DNA from: Selaginella moellendorffii
Lineage: Eukaryota; Streptophyta; Lycopodiopsida; Selaginellales; Selaginellaceae
Direction of reading: 5' to 3'
Assembly: GCF_000143415.4 (NCBI RefSeq)
Contig: NW_003314312.1
Location: 859,628-923,627 of the forward strand
Length of the DNA: 64,000 bases
In this document: piece by piece, positions 18,775 to 31,556 of the stretch
Layout: each line of letters begins with the position of its first letter
How positions within the stretch are numbered: the first letter of the stretch is position 1
Program-made: the position numbers and the translations under genes
Notes under the pieces: generated by a model
The model's database searches: none
The model's input: only the letters and a program-made list of their open reading frames with translations
What the model was told of the DNA's origin: nothing

Positions 18775-21383
18775 TCACTGCTGGCGGGGTCTCGCACGAC
18801 CGATAAGGCGGCATTGATACGGTAGCAACGCTGCTGATATCGGACTGTTTAGCTCCAGGAGCTCGCCATCGATCCCACAACCTTGAAGATCATTTCCTGC
18901 GGTTTTTAGTATAGCTTGGCGCACCTGTTTGTTGCGAAGTATTAGCGAAGTAGCGAAAGCAAAAAAAGATTTTGATGCCGGAGCGAGCGAGCTTACCTTG
19001 ATGTACTCGACGAATGGTAGTTTCAAGTGACGGTTGAACTGCATCGACCAGAAGAAACGCAGGAGTTGCAACCGGCCCACTGCTCGCACGATGATCAAGT
19101 CGAGGTTCCCGTCGTCGTGCTCCGCCCCGGGAGCAAGAACTTGAGATGGTAGGCACTGCACCGTCTTGCACTGATGGTTGCACAGCATAATTCCCAGAAA
19201 ATATCCCTGCCTGTGCTCCCACTTTGGCACCACGCTGTCACTGGACGGTGGGAAGCTATCCGACTCGGAGCTGAATCTGGAGTCGACAGGACTGTCCCAT
19301 TTCGGTCCCGGACTGCTGTCCCATTTCGGTGCTGCACTGTCCCACTTCGGTGCTGGACTGTCCCACTTCGGTGCCGGACTGTCCCACTTCGGTGCCGACG
19401 ACACGTTTTCTGCTTCCCCGTTGGAAGAGATCACAGAGTTGGCACGCGAAACTCTGGCCGACTCGCCGTCCACGCTCAGCCCCGACCAGCTTTTCTCGGA
19501 CCTCGACTTGGACCTCGTCCGTGGCCTCGGAGACGGACTAGTTGTTCCGTGGTGGACGGAAAGAGCCTCCTCGGTGCAGCAACCGGGAAAGGAAGCTCGA
19601 GTCGAGAGTTGCTTCTTTGTCTTCCCGTCGAGGCCTCTGACGTAGTCGGATGGCTCGTTTGTAGCATCGTGATCATTCTCCGTCGAAGTGCTTCTTGAAA
19701 AGATGGCCTCGATGGTCCCTGCCTCGAGGTCTCCATGTCTGTCGACTTCCAGACGAACGTTCGGGCCGCTGGCTTCGTCTTTCTTGGTGTCGACTGGGAC
19801 GAAATCTATTTCACACTTGTACTGCGGCAAACGGAGTAGCTTCAGAGCACCTGCTACGAAGTACCGCAATGGTCCAAACCTTTTCTGGTATTTACCAGAA
19901 AGCTCCAAGACTGCAATTCACTTAAATCAAATCCTGTGGTAGCAAAAGGAAAATGAGATACCCACCATCACTCATAAATCCATAATATGCAATTGTAAAG
20001 CCAAGATGAACAGCACCAGTTTTAGTCCATTCCACGCCAAGAACATCCATACCCACCATGCCTCCCTAAAACTCAAAAGACGAAAATGAGAAAGTCTAGC
20101 CTTGACTCCAAAATAGCAGAACAAAAGAATACTACCTTCACGATTGCAACAGCAGCGGAGACGGGATCGCGAATACCTAAGACGGTCCATACCAACGAGT
20201 TATCAGAGCCGGCCGGGATAATGCCAATGGGAACCTCCGATGCTCTGTGTGGATTATCTCTGCTAAGTAAGCCGTTCAGCACCTACACAAAAACAGAAAG
20301 CAAGCAACGACGTCTTTAAGACCGTGTTTCCCGATGAGTGAATTACCTCGTTCACAATCCCGTCGCCACCAACACAAATAATTCCTAAAAGACACAAGTC
20401 AGTTGCAAAGTGAACAAATGGTACGCTAGAAAACGCGTGACTTACCATCTGGACAAGTAGAGAGATCGACAGTAGATGCCAGTGTTTGAGCGTGACGGGC
20501 ATCCGTGGTCTCGACAATTGTAAGTCTAAAACCAGCCAGCTGTAAGAAAGATGCACTGTGTCCGTGAGTAAATGCAAAGTGAATGCTCAAAGTACTTGCC
20601 TTCAGGACTGGCTCCGCCTTACTGAACACCTTGCGAGCACGACCACGACCGGAGCGAGGATTCAGAATGACAAGCACCGTAGGACGGGACCGGCACCTGA
20701 TCGAGGGGGACGGAGAGGATCCCGCATCGACAACAGTGCTCTTCTTCTTCGAGGATGCGAGCGGGTGCCTCAAAAAGTTGATGTGGCAACCTTGGTCGGC
20801 GAAGGCAGAGACCCACTGCAAAACCTCTTCGGCATCAGGAGCTAGGAAATGTAGATCTTTCCGAGACCTCCGCGAGCTCGAGATCCATTTCTCTTTCGTG
20901 ACTTGATACGAGTGGATTGTAAAGCGTCGACTTCCGTCGCTGTAAGAAACCTGGCAAGTTACACGAATGAGCAACCAAGCGAAGAAAGGAAAGAAGAAAG
21001 AAGAAAGAACTTACAGCGACAACGTCTTCGAGCCTCAAACAGTGAAGACCCCAGATGAGTGCCTTGGTAGTGAGCTTGGCGTGGACCTCCACAGTAGCCA
21101 TGTTTATGTTATCTTGCGTGCCAGTGCCTGGAGGAGCCACCATACCCGTCATGACAATCTCCCCCAGCAAATCCAAGTCCTCATCCTTGATATTTATTTT
21201 GTGGTCGCCAGGTACCTCTCTCTCGGCTTTCTTCGAGCGCCTGGCACTTCCAGAGAGCCCCCATTTGCTCTTCTTGGACGATGGTGGAGGGGGCAAAGCC
21301 TGCGGCGGCGCCTCCTGGTCGCCCGGCTGAGAATTCTCCGTCTTCTTCGCTAGAACGCGTAGAGGATTGATCGAGCCCCGCAT
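18775..21383 (-). CDS. LCBK1: Sphingoid long-chain base kinase (LCBK1)
   Basis: Eight exons on the minus strand: 21383-21015, 20950-20600, 20539-20446, 20384-20347, 20282-20136, 20065-19966, 19910-18997, 18924-18775, giving 720 residues. The N-terminal third is PH-like. The diacylglycerol/sphingosine kinase catalytic domain follows, with NPRSGRGRARKVF, the nucleotide-binding loop GGDGIVNEVLNGLL and PIGIIPAGSDNSLVWTVLG. A C-terminal domain contains LSGKYQKRFGPLRYFVAG and ends in GCGIDGELLEL. These match plant LCBK1, which phosphorylates sphingoid bases. The second exon ends at a GC donor rather than GT. A Ser-rich linker carries five tandem APKWDS-like hexapeptides. The start is the first ATG in frame (21383); the frame extends upstream without an ATG. 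Confidence 0.93.
20540..20599 (-). other. Non-canonical GC-AG intron in LCBK1
   Basis: The exon ends in AAG followed by GCAAGT and resumes after TTACAG. Only this splice joins the conserved catalytic-domain segments (PVLK then LAGFRLTIVETT) without an insertion. GC-AG is the commonest non-canonical class in plants and normally has an otherwise perfect donor, as here. Confidence 0.75.
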
Positions 21384-21407
21384 CTCTGCCCAATTCCCAC
21401 GGCTCAC

Positions 21408-23404
<1,997 letters not shown>

Positions 23405-23567
23405 TGATCCTTTTTGTTCTTCTTTTAACTTCGGAAAGTATGCCCCGAATATTCGTTGTTTGCGAATATGCTAATAAATATTCTAAAATATTTTGCAAAG
23501 AGCTCTTCCCGCGCGCCATAGCTAGGGTTTTAGGGGACTCATCGATGGGAGCGGCGTGAAGGAGGCG

Positions 23568-24820
23568 ATGAGGTGCAATGCGTGCTGGAAGGAGCTGGAA
23601 GGGCGCGCCGTAGCCACTGTCTGCGGCCACATTTTCTGTAAGCGCGCGCGCTGGCGCCAATCGATGGATCCCTGGGATTTCGTCTGTCACTGATCGCGAT
23701 GCTTGCTTCTCGCCAGGCAACGAGGATGCCGCCAAGATTCTCACTTGCGACTCAACATGTCCTCTGTGCGAGCAGATCTTGTCCAAGAGGTATGATCCAC
23801 CAAAATATTTCTCCCCCATTGCAATCACCGCCATTTCAGCAACATGAAGTCCCTCGACTTGAATCCAAACGACGACTGGACTAATGTAAGTCGATCTGTG
23901 CCTGGCAATCGTCTAAGATCCAAGGTTTCGTGCAGATGATCATGGCCGGAGTACCGCCTCACTGCAGTATCCTTTCTCAAAGTTGTACTTTTCTAGTGTA
24001 TTGTTTTTTTTCTTTTTGTAAGCTAGCTAGCCAGGCGGCCTTAACTCTGCAAAGTCATGAAGAGCGCGTTCAAGGGTGTCATCTTCTGGATCGGGCAGAA
24101 AGACGTGGAATCGCAGCTCACAGTGAATCGGGCAACGCAATGGAAGCAGAAGTGCAAAGAAATGGAAGCGACCTTTATGCAGAAGATGTCCGAGTTCCAG
24201 GGAGCTTACCAAAAGGCCGTCAAGAGAGTCCAGGCGCTGGAAGCCGAGCGAGACAGCCTGCTCAAAGACAAGAGCGAACTGGAGGAGAAGTACTCGGAAA
24301 AGTCACGGTAAGCTAAACTCATGAGTTCCTGGTTGTTTTTTAATTCTGGGGAATGACTTACAGGCAGAAGAGGAAGCTGGAGGAAATGTACGACTCTCTT
24401 CGTACCGAATACGAGAAAACGAAGATGAATGCTTCACGGCCGCCTCCAGCACGTATGGGAAGTCCGAACGGGATAGCCGACTCTGATCTCTGGCAGTCGA
24501 GGCCTGCTCAAAAAGCCGGGGCATTCCACCATCAATCGCTGCTTCCTCCGACGAGAAGACCGGCACCAGCTCCTGCTCCAATGCTAACGAACAGGCAGCG
24601 TCAGACCTCTCCATTCAAGTCGGCGGACTCGGACATGTTTGCGCCACCGCCACCTGCCAGGAACACCTCGAATGCGCTGCGAAATCTGCTGCTCTCGCCA
24701 CTCAAGAGGCCAATATCGAGACTTGGAGCACCCGGACTGAGGTACCCAAAGTTTAAGCTTGAGTGCGCGTGAGTGACACCTTCTCTTCTTTAAAAAAAAA
24801 ATTGTGCTTGCAGCTCTTGA
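23568..24820 (+). CDS. HEI10: HEI10 / CCNB1IP1 RING-type SUMO/ubiquitin ligase (meiotic crossover)
   Basis: Seven exons: 23568-23637, 23717-23789, 23840-23885, 23936-23966, 24055-24307, 24364-24741, 24814-24820 (285 residues). The N-terminus MRCNACWKELEGRAVATVCG begins a C3HC4 RING: CNAC, CGHIFC, CPLC. Conserved LNPNDDWTN and MIMAG segments follow, then a coiled coil of about 100 residues (QKCKEMEATFMQKM to LEEKYSEKSRQKRKLEEMY). A Ser/Pro-rich tail ends in LRNLLLSPLKRP. This architecture is that of HEI10, which loads along the synaptonemal complex and coarsens into foci that mark class I crossovers. The last exon encodes only two codons plus stop; if it is skipped the frame ends at 24772. Confidence 0.93.
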
Positions 24821-25313
24821 GCTGGACGGAGGAGGCGCGATCGAATCAAAAAGCTCAAATTCTACTTCGTGTAAGCACGTCATTTGTTTCTGTACAGTTC
24901 TTTTTTCTCGCGTTTAAATTGTCAGCTGACAGCGACTTTGAGAGGTTTTTGGACTAATTTAGGGCAGACGGTTTGAGGCCAGTCTCACAAGATAGTCTTT
25001 GTGAGACGCTACTTCAACCGTGTCTGCATTCGCGATATTCGCATCGAGTAGATGCGAATCGCGTCCCCGCCGGGGTCGGTGACAGCTCCGCCTTGGCAAC
25101 GTGAGCAACCCTGCAAGGTGTTTGGTTGTTCGTCGTTTTCATTTCACAGGACGGACTCCCAGCTCTCCGTTTTGGTACACTCAACTAATCAACCGACGGC
25201 TCAAGCAATCGTTGGCGGCGTTGTATCCGAGGTAAGGAACTTGTTTTTTTTAATGCTTCCTCAACCTGAAATTGCAGGCTGCTGGGGCTTCTTCATCTCG
25301 GAGTTCCAAGAAG
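24821..25313. other. Spacer with probable phosphatase 5' leader
   Basis: Separates HEI10 from the purple acid phosphatase. A GTAAGG donor near 25233 and an ATTGCAG acceptor near 25277 suggest an intron in the 5' leader of the phosphatase. No separate gene is seen. Confidence 0.4.
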
Positions 25314-26897
25314 ATGCCGACAACTGCTGGAGGCGGCACTCCATTCTTTCCTCGGAGGTGGATATTGTTTGCCTATCTCGTTCTGGGAGTGAATGCTGCG
25401 GTCTACCTCCGGCCGGCTGCTCGGCCTCTTCTCAATCTCGTTGATCAGAATGGTCTCGAAAATGAAATCGAGCAGGTACGCGAAAGAGGTCTTTCTTTCT
25501 TTCGTTGTCTCACTGATTCATAACAGGTGCGTGTCTCGTTAGCAGGAGCGAACCACATGAGAGTAAGCTGGATTTCATCGAGCTCCAATTCTCCCTCTAG
25601 TGTGCAATACGGAACATCACCCGGCAAGTACGAGTCAAGTGCTACTGGATCCAAACTCAATTATGGGTTCTTGCTCTACAAATCCGGCACGATTCACGGT
25701 GCAGTTCTTGGTCCTTTGGAAAACAATACTGTCTACTACTACAAATGTGGAGGAATGGGGAAGGAATTCAGTTTCAAGACACCGCCGGCTAACTTGCCCG
25801 TAACGTTCGCCGTAGTCGGTTCGTTTCCAACGTTTGGTTCTTGCGTGTGCTTGACCCGTTTCCTTTTTTCTCGAGCAGGAGACATTGGACAAACGGGATG
25901 GACAGTTACTACTCTAGAACACGTACAGAAAAGCAGCTACGATGTGCTATTGTTTGCTGGAGACTTGTCGTACGCGGATTATTACCAGCCACGGTGGGAT
26001 TCTTTCGGCAGGCTTGTGGAACCCTCGGCAAGCTCGAGGCCCTGGATGGTGACGGAAGGAAACCACGAGATTGAAAGGATTCCTCTCATCAGTTCGTTTA
26101 GAGCTTACAACACTCGCTGGAGAATGCCTTACGAAGAGAGCGGGTCTGATTCGAATCTCTACTATTCGTTCGACGTTGCTGGAGCTCACGTGCTGATGCT
26201 GGGATCATATGCCGACTTCGGACAACGCTCGCCTCAGTATAAGTGGCTACAGGTACTTTTCTTCTCTATTTTTTTTTTCGCAGCTTAGCTTTTGGATGAC
26301 GTGATCGTACCTCAGGCAGATCTTGCAAAGATTGATCGCAAAAGAACCCCTTGGCTCATTGCTGTTCTACATGCTCCGTGGTACAACAGCAACGAGGCGC
26401 ACCGAAACGAAGGCGACGACATGATGAAAGCGATGGAGCCTCTTCTGCAAGCAGCAGGGACGGACCTTTTATTCGCAGGCCATGTCCATGCATACGAACG
26501 ATGGGTACTGCTCTCGAGAATCTTTGCTTTCTACTTTACTAGGTTCTCCTCGCAGGACCGGATGTTCCAAGGAAAGAAAGACGACTGCGGCATTGTTCAC
26601 ATAACAATTGGAGATGGTGGCAACCGTGAAGGCCTCGCAACCAAGTAAGCTCTTCGTTGATTTCCTTTCTCTTTGCCACTAACACAGGTTTCTTCCAGGT
26701 TCCTTGATCCCAAGCCTGAGAATTCTCTCTTTCGTGAAGCCAGCTTTGGACACGGCCAGTTCAAGCTCGTGAATTCCACTCACGCTCACTGGAGCTGGCA
26801 CAGGAATGACGACGATCAAGCAAAAATCGCGGACGAGCTGTGGATCCAATCCTTGAGCTCAACCGGATGCTCTCTGCCCAGCAAAAAGATGCGATGA
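25314..26897 (+). CDS. Purple acid phosphatase (plant PAP18/20/22-like)
   Basis: Six exons: 25314-25475, 25527-25818, 25879-26252, 26316-26504, 26556-26644, 26699-26897 (434 residues). The N-terminal hydrophobic segment (WILFAYLVLGVNAAVYL) is a signal peptide or anchor. A fibronectin-III-like N-domain follows (HMRVSWIS, VQYGTSPGKY). The metallophosphatase domain shows all five metal-ligand blocks in order: GDIG, GDLSYADYY, GNHE, a histidine in LHAPWY, and GHVHAYER. The length fits the low-molecular-weight plant group. It hydrolyses phosphomonoesters at acid pH with an Fe(III)-metal(II) centre, secreted or vacuolar, often in phosphate acquisition. It lies between HEI10 and SPO11-1 on the same strand. 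Confidence 0.94.
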
Positions 26898-26974
26898 TAG
26901 CCATGTAGAAACCTTTGTCATGTAGAAAACTCTTTAATATGATTAACATGATTCTTTTAGCATCTAGTTTGAAT

Positions 26975-26992
26975 TGTTAGGGTTTTAGGGAT
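26975..26992 (+). promoter_or_regulatory. Telobox-like element before SPO11-1
   Basis: TTAGGGTTTTAGGG lies 12-25 bases upstream of the SPO11-1 start. Similar short telomere-like boxes precede HEI10 (near 23523) and SQD1. In plants such boxes occur near transcription starts and are bound by telobox-binding factors; function here is inferred. Confidence 0.45.
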
Positions 26993-27004
26993 AGGCGGGA
27001 GGCC

Positions 27005-28890
27005 ATGGCCGCTTGCCGCTGGCGCTCCGCGGCGCTCCAATCTCCTGGAGCTGGACATGGATCGGAGGTTCCGCCGGAAGAGCTCCTGGCAAGGATTCAA
27101 GGTCAGCGCCTCCCGCATTCTGTCGTATGCATCGAAATTCTGGCATTCTTGCAGATTTTATCAAGGAGTTTCTTTCTCATATCAAGGATCGATCGATCCT
27201 GGTGATCAGTCTGGATAAATTTCGGATGCGCAGGCTTCGCTCTTCCGAGGACACGAATCTGTGAGCAAGTTTTGTTTGAAAGGTTTCTCATTCTTGCTTG
27301 CTGTGCTGCTTGTTTGCGCAGCGGGATATTTGAAAGATGTGAGGCGCAAGAAAGGCTCTCACTCCAAACAAGTGGTCGTAGAATCCGTAAGTACTATTAT
27401 GTCTCTTCACAGCTTGTGACTGATCTATCGTTTCGAAGTTTTTTCCTAGTCGCTATGCTCAGGGTCCTTCAAATTGTCCAATCGCTACTCCAGCAGGGAA
27501 AGCATGCATCGAAACGAGACCTCTACTACACCGATCCTGGTCTATTCAAAGGTACGCATGCTCTCTACATGCTTTTTATCCTAAAGGTGGTTTTGTTATA
27601 ACAGATCAAGCAACCGTGAACCAAGCTTTGACTGACATTTCCGTCAGGCTCAAGTGTACTAGATCTTCTCTTCACGTAGTAAGCTTTACCTGTTGATTGA
27701 ATTTACCATCTGACAAGTCTGTCTTTCAGGTTTCTGTCGGCAAAGGGTACGTTCTCGCTACGTTGTGGAAGACTGGCGTCTTAGAGTTGATGCTCTTGCA
27801 GTTTAATCATGGGATCGCTGCGATTCAAGGATGCTGACAGGACAATTGACTGCTCGGTTTGCAAGTCGCGCGTAAGGCTAGTCTGTTTATTGACACAGTT
27901 GATACCCTTGACTTTGTTCATTCAGGGCTACCCCATTCCCACAGATGCGAAGATGGTAACGGGTATCTCAGTCTTGCGATGATGAGTCCTGTTTTTAATA
28001 TTCTTTTCCTTTCTTCTTCACCACAAAAGACATCCGCAGTTGTGCAGAATACATTATCGTAGTCGAAAAGGAAACCGGTAAATAATCTTCTGTCTGCCTC
28101 TTTCGTAACATCTTTCTTCTCAGTCTTTCAGCGACTGGCAAATGATGGATTTTGCAGGAAGAACAACTGTATAGTACTAACTGTAAGTTCTTCACACTTT
28201 TTCTACCTTGATCATAGATTCTTACGCACATGTACAGGGGAGAGGGTACCCCGACGTGGCCACGAGGAGGTAACAAGATTGTTTTTGACACCGCGTTCGT
28301 AACTTCGGTTTTGTTTTCAGTTTCTTAAGGCTTCTGGCAGCTGAAACAAATTTGCCCGTTTATGGATTGGTGGATGCCGATCCGTATGGCCTGGACATCC
28401 TTGCTACATACCGCTTCGGCTCGCTGGTGAGCGTTGTTTAATTGTCAAATTCTCAAGCAAATCCCGGCTTCCCCTTCAGACCATGGCTTACGATGCTGAA
28501 GCTCTTGCTACACCAAGCATTCGATGGCTAGGAGTTTTCCTTTCTGATTGCCAAACGCATAATGTCCCGGATAGGTGCCTCCTTCCCCTGACAAACGACG
28601 GTAAGATCCGGCGCGTCATTTTCTTAAACATAACTCTGTGATTGACAGATAGAAGAAAAGCCGAAGCGATGCTCAACAGAGACTACTTGGAGCACTTGGC
28701 ATTCTCTTGGAAGTAATTTCAACCTGTGACTCTGTGCTAAATTTCTGTGGAGTTTTGCAGCCAGCAGTTGCGGCTGATGCTGGAGAAAGGTGTCAAACTC
28801 GAGCTGGAGGCACTGTCGGCTTCTAAATTTTCCGCGCTCGCGGACGACTACATTCCGCATAAGATCAAGGCGGCAGCATATTTGTGCTAG
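27005..28890 (+). CDS. SPO11-1: Meiotic topoisomerase VI-like protein SPO11-1
   Basis: Fifteen short exons: 27005-27101, 27155-27260, 27322-27386, 27450-27551, 27605-27678, 27730-27746, 27802-27871, 27926-27962, 28030-28077, 28124-28182, 28238-28269, 28321-28426, 28480-28600, 28649-28712, 28761-28890 (375 residues). The catalytic tyrosine is in the winged-helix block [15 protein letters not shown]. The Toprim domain contains EYIIVVEKE, then [10 protein letters not shown] and the metal-binding [18 protein letters not shown]. The segment [10 protein letters not shown] and the C-terminal YIPHKIK point to the SPO11-1 rather than SPO11-2 or SPO11-3 branch. It forms the meiotic double-strand breaks with SPO11-2 and MTOPVIB. 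Three boundaries (ends of exons 3, 7, 8) were chosen by phase and are less certain. Confidence 0.93.
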
Positions 28891-29045
28891 TATCCTTCTC
28901 GGACAGCAAACCGGTGCGTCATCCAATCAACACATTCAAAGGGAGCATCGCATTATTACAGAGCACCTCGACGGGAATAATCTCTCTTGATCCCGCCTGC
29001 AACATATATGTGCTTCTTACATGGTATTTTGTTTCACTGCAAAGC

Positions 29046-29354
29046 TTATGTTATGCATGCGAATCTCACACTCTGTGCTAGTCTCACTTCTGTCGCATCA
29101 CAGAGTGACACATTCGATCGAACTATGGTTGAAGTGCCAAGACAATCGGGCAGACTGAACAAAATTCCAGCTTGCCCCGAGTATGTGAAGCGATAGTAGA
29201 GTGGAGTGGCCACACGTATAGAGGGGCAAGGATTGAGCTTGGACGTGTAGCTCGTTCCAGGGTCTTGGCAACCCGGGAGGTCGTAAACATCGAGCCTGCT
29301 GTTTGCATCAACTTGAGTGATTAAGATTGTGATCACCGCCAGGACTGCTGCCAT
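29046..29354 (-). CDS. Divergent MiAMP1-like (beta-barrelin) secreted peptide
   Basis: 102 residues on the minus strand. Signal peptide MAAVLAVITILITQVDAN, then about 83 mature residues. The spacing PGC, NPC, FTYSGQAG, PDCLG, SLC, RFAC lines up with the MiAMP1 gene at 15907 (PGC, CGC, FAYQGQTAA, NCRG, DC, FIQC), and the tail strand ends one or two residues after the last Cys. It has five rather than six cysteines: one of the adjacent CGC pair is missing, so one disulfide cannot form as in the family. The frame continues upstream to 29450, but a CAG acceptor at about 29376 indicates a 5' leader intron. Secreted defence peptide is the best guess; confidence is moderate because sequence identity is low. 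Confidence 0.6.
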   Translation of the reverse strand: MAAVLAVITILITQVDANSRLDVYDLPGCQDPGTSYTSKLNPCPSIRVATPLYYRFTYSGQAGILFSLPDCLGTSTIVRSNVSLCDATEVRLAQSVRFACIT

Positions 29355-29454
29355 GATCTTCAAGAGATTGAGTGCCTGATCAAACAAGAGCAAAGGAGTC
29401 GTTAATAGGTGTAATACGATGCAAAGTGTGCAGCCAAACCATTTCTCCAAGGAC

Positions 29455-29575
29455 AGATTGTAGTTGAAGAACTAACCTTGTTCTTGTTTTATAGGAGTTT
29501 GAAGTGCTCGTGGGTCACGAGGATTAGTTTCTCGATTATAATTTATAGAAATTGGATGTGTGATCATGGTTTAGT
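29455..29575 (-). repeat. Left arm of inverted promoter duplication
   Basis: Contains the TATA box (CTATAAAAC read on the minus strand near 29487) and upstream region of the MiAMP1-like gene. It is nearly identical, in inverse orientation, to 29849-29945, sharing the run AAGTGCTC-TGGGTCACGAGGAT and the TATA/start-site region. Confidence 0.8.
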
Positions 29576-29848
29576 TCATGCAGTGCAAGTTCTAATGAAA
29601 TTAGCGGTAGCAGTTTCGTACTATGAATATATTAACATTACAGTAATTGGTAGTAAAAATGGATTATAAATATTATGGGGTAATAAAATTTTACTACCAC
29701 AAAATTCACTAAGTGTAACACACACACTCTGGAAAACATCCTTTGCAACATAAAAAATGTGGTAGATTACAATCTTAAGAGAGTGTGTGAGTAACATCAT
29801 AGCTTTCCTGGCCAAACAGCCGAACGAGTGTGTTGCACAATCACCCAA

Positions 29849-29945
29849 CTAGATCATGACCATGCATCTATAAATTATAATCATCCTCGTGACCCATGAG
29901 CACTTCAGCCTCCTATAAAAGGAGAACACTAGTTCCTCAACTCCT
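29849..29945 (+). repeat. Right arm of inverted promoter duplication
   Basis: Inverse copy of 29455-29575 with a TATA box (CCTATAAAAG near 29913) directed to the plus strand. It drives, or once drove, the truncated copy at 30082. Confidence 0.8.
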
Positions 29946-30054
29946 CAGCCTATCATTCAAAGCTTTCAAGAAGTGTGTTACCAAGAAGCAATGGTTCATA
30001 GAAGTGTTTCATTAAGTCATCCATATTGTCAAGCTAATCTTTTCGTTTTGTTAT

Positions 30055-30144
30055 GCACAGGAAGTTCCTCTTTGCAAGTTCATGCTGCTGCTGTCTCTGA
30101 TCATCACCCTAGTCATATGTATCGAAGGAAACAGTAACATCTAA
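30055..30144 (+). pseudogene. Truncated signal-peptide copy of the MiAMP1-like gene
   Basis: After a CACAG acceptor at about 30060, an ATG at 30082 opens a 20-codon frame (MLLLSLIITLVICIEGNSNI) ending at 30142-30144. Layout and sequence parallel the signal peptide of the MiAMP1-like gene: a leader intron, a short leader exon ending AAGTTC or AAGATC before ATG, a hydrophobic core, then an Asn-Ser motif where the mature domain begins. The mature domain is absent. It reads as the broken end of an inverted duplication; a tiny secreted peptide product is conceivable but unsupported. Confidence 0.6.
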
Positions 30145-31185
30145 CTTTATCCCAGGCCAAAAGAAATACCTCTTCATCAACATATATGTTCTTAGTACCT
30201 TCAGCTTGATTTTAGGATGTAAAATTTTTAAAATAATGTATTACTAATTTCAATATACCAATTAATTGTCATGGGTCTCTAGACAAGTAAATTATTAAAA
30301 GAAGTTCTTAATTATGTTGAAATGCATTTGCATTTCCACTTTGACTCCTATTTAAAAGATTGTTCTCATAATTCTGGGGTTATTATTTCTGGCCATGGAA
30401 CATCTTCTTCAACTACTTCCTTAACAATGATGTAGCTATAATAATTATAAGGAGTGATGTTGCACCAACTTTTATAGCGACTAATAATACTTATTTCTTA
30501 AGCATTGAGGTGAAGAATTGTTATATCTACTTAATATGATAACATTCTATATTCTTGGGTCTCCTTGAGATTGAACCACCAACAAGCTGAGTAAGTAGGT
30601 TGTATGCTACTCTCATGTTTATTTACTCTATATCTTAAAATCCATGTAAAATTGATTTCAAATTATAGATTCTATGTAAAAATTGTTATAAATTAATATA
30701 TATTTATCAAAGAAAAGTTCAAAGTGAGAACATATCATTTGCCCTCTATGGGAAAATTCTAAAGTAGTCCTTGTTTTTAAGGCATTTGCCTTCCAAATTA
30801 ATGTTAAAATTTAAATCCTCCTAGAACAGAGAGCTTGCAATTATCAATGACATAATTGAATGCCATATGAACATAAATAATTGTCCCAAATTAGTAAGCT
30901 AGAACAAAAGTATTGAACTTCTAAAAAAAGAAAAACTAAGGTTGAGACAAATTTAAGATCGAGCAAAAATATATAAAAAAACAACTTAAATAGATATCTG
31001 TTATCAAAATGCTAGATAGAGTGATTAGGCCACCTCCTTTACATCCTTATTGTCCCCTATATTTTCAATGAGATTAAATCTAAGATCTTGCTGAAAGCTA
31101 ATGATATAGTGCTCGTAAAGATGCCTTCACCTCTTACTCTTCCAAGAGCACAAAGTTCCTAGTAGGTGAGTTAACTTATATGATA
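30145..31185. other. AT-rich intergenic, no gene seen
   Basis: AT-rich with many stops on both strands. No protein similarity or clear terminal repeat is recognised, and it grades into the repeat that flanks the chromovirus nest. Confidence 0.4.
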
Positions 31186-31556
31186 AATAAATTATTAGTG
31201 TAAATAATTAAAGATAACAATTTGAGAAATGATTCATAAAGATTCAAATATAGAAGGAAAAGGTTTATAAATAAGAGTGCACCCTTTTTTCTAATTGATT
31301 AAAGGTTTTAGGATACTTAGGGCTAAATATCCTTTAGTTTAAGTAGTATTGAACTGGATGACATTTTAGAAAGTCTAAATTCGATATCAAAGAGATATAA
31401 CTCTTTTAGTTAGCTAAAGAAATCACACTATATGTTAAAATTGACATTTGGCAGTCTAATTTACTTCGGCTAACCTTGGTAAGTAAAGCTCTCAAGAGAG
31501 TAGTGGCTCTTAGTTTTTAATGGCTCCTAGCTAAAAGCAAACAAAGTTTGAGTAAT
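31186..31556. repeat. AT-rich flanking repeat, copy 1
   Basis: Shares long diverged similarity with 47017-47255 and 47256-47480 in the same orientation, including TACTTAGGG-TAAAT, the runs ending in CTCAAGAGAG or GTCAAGAGAG, and TTCAAATATA-A. It shares inverse similarity with about 48290-48560. The chromovirus nest sits between copies. I do not recognise the family. Confidence 0.55.

Noticed and set aside
19174-19698. Plus-strand frames with repeated SHFGA units
   Set aside because: Antisense reading of the PKWDS repeats in LCBK1.
29855-30060. Inverted arms around 29.45-29.95 kb as a MITE
   Set aside because: The arms contain the TATA box and leader of the adjacent gene and no target duplication; a gene-end duplication explains them better.
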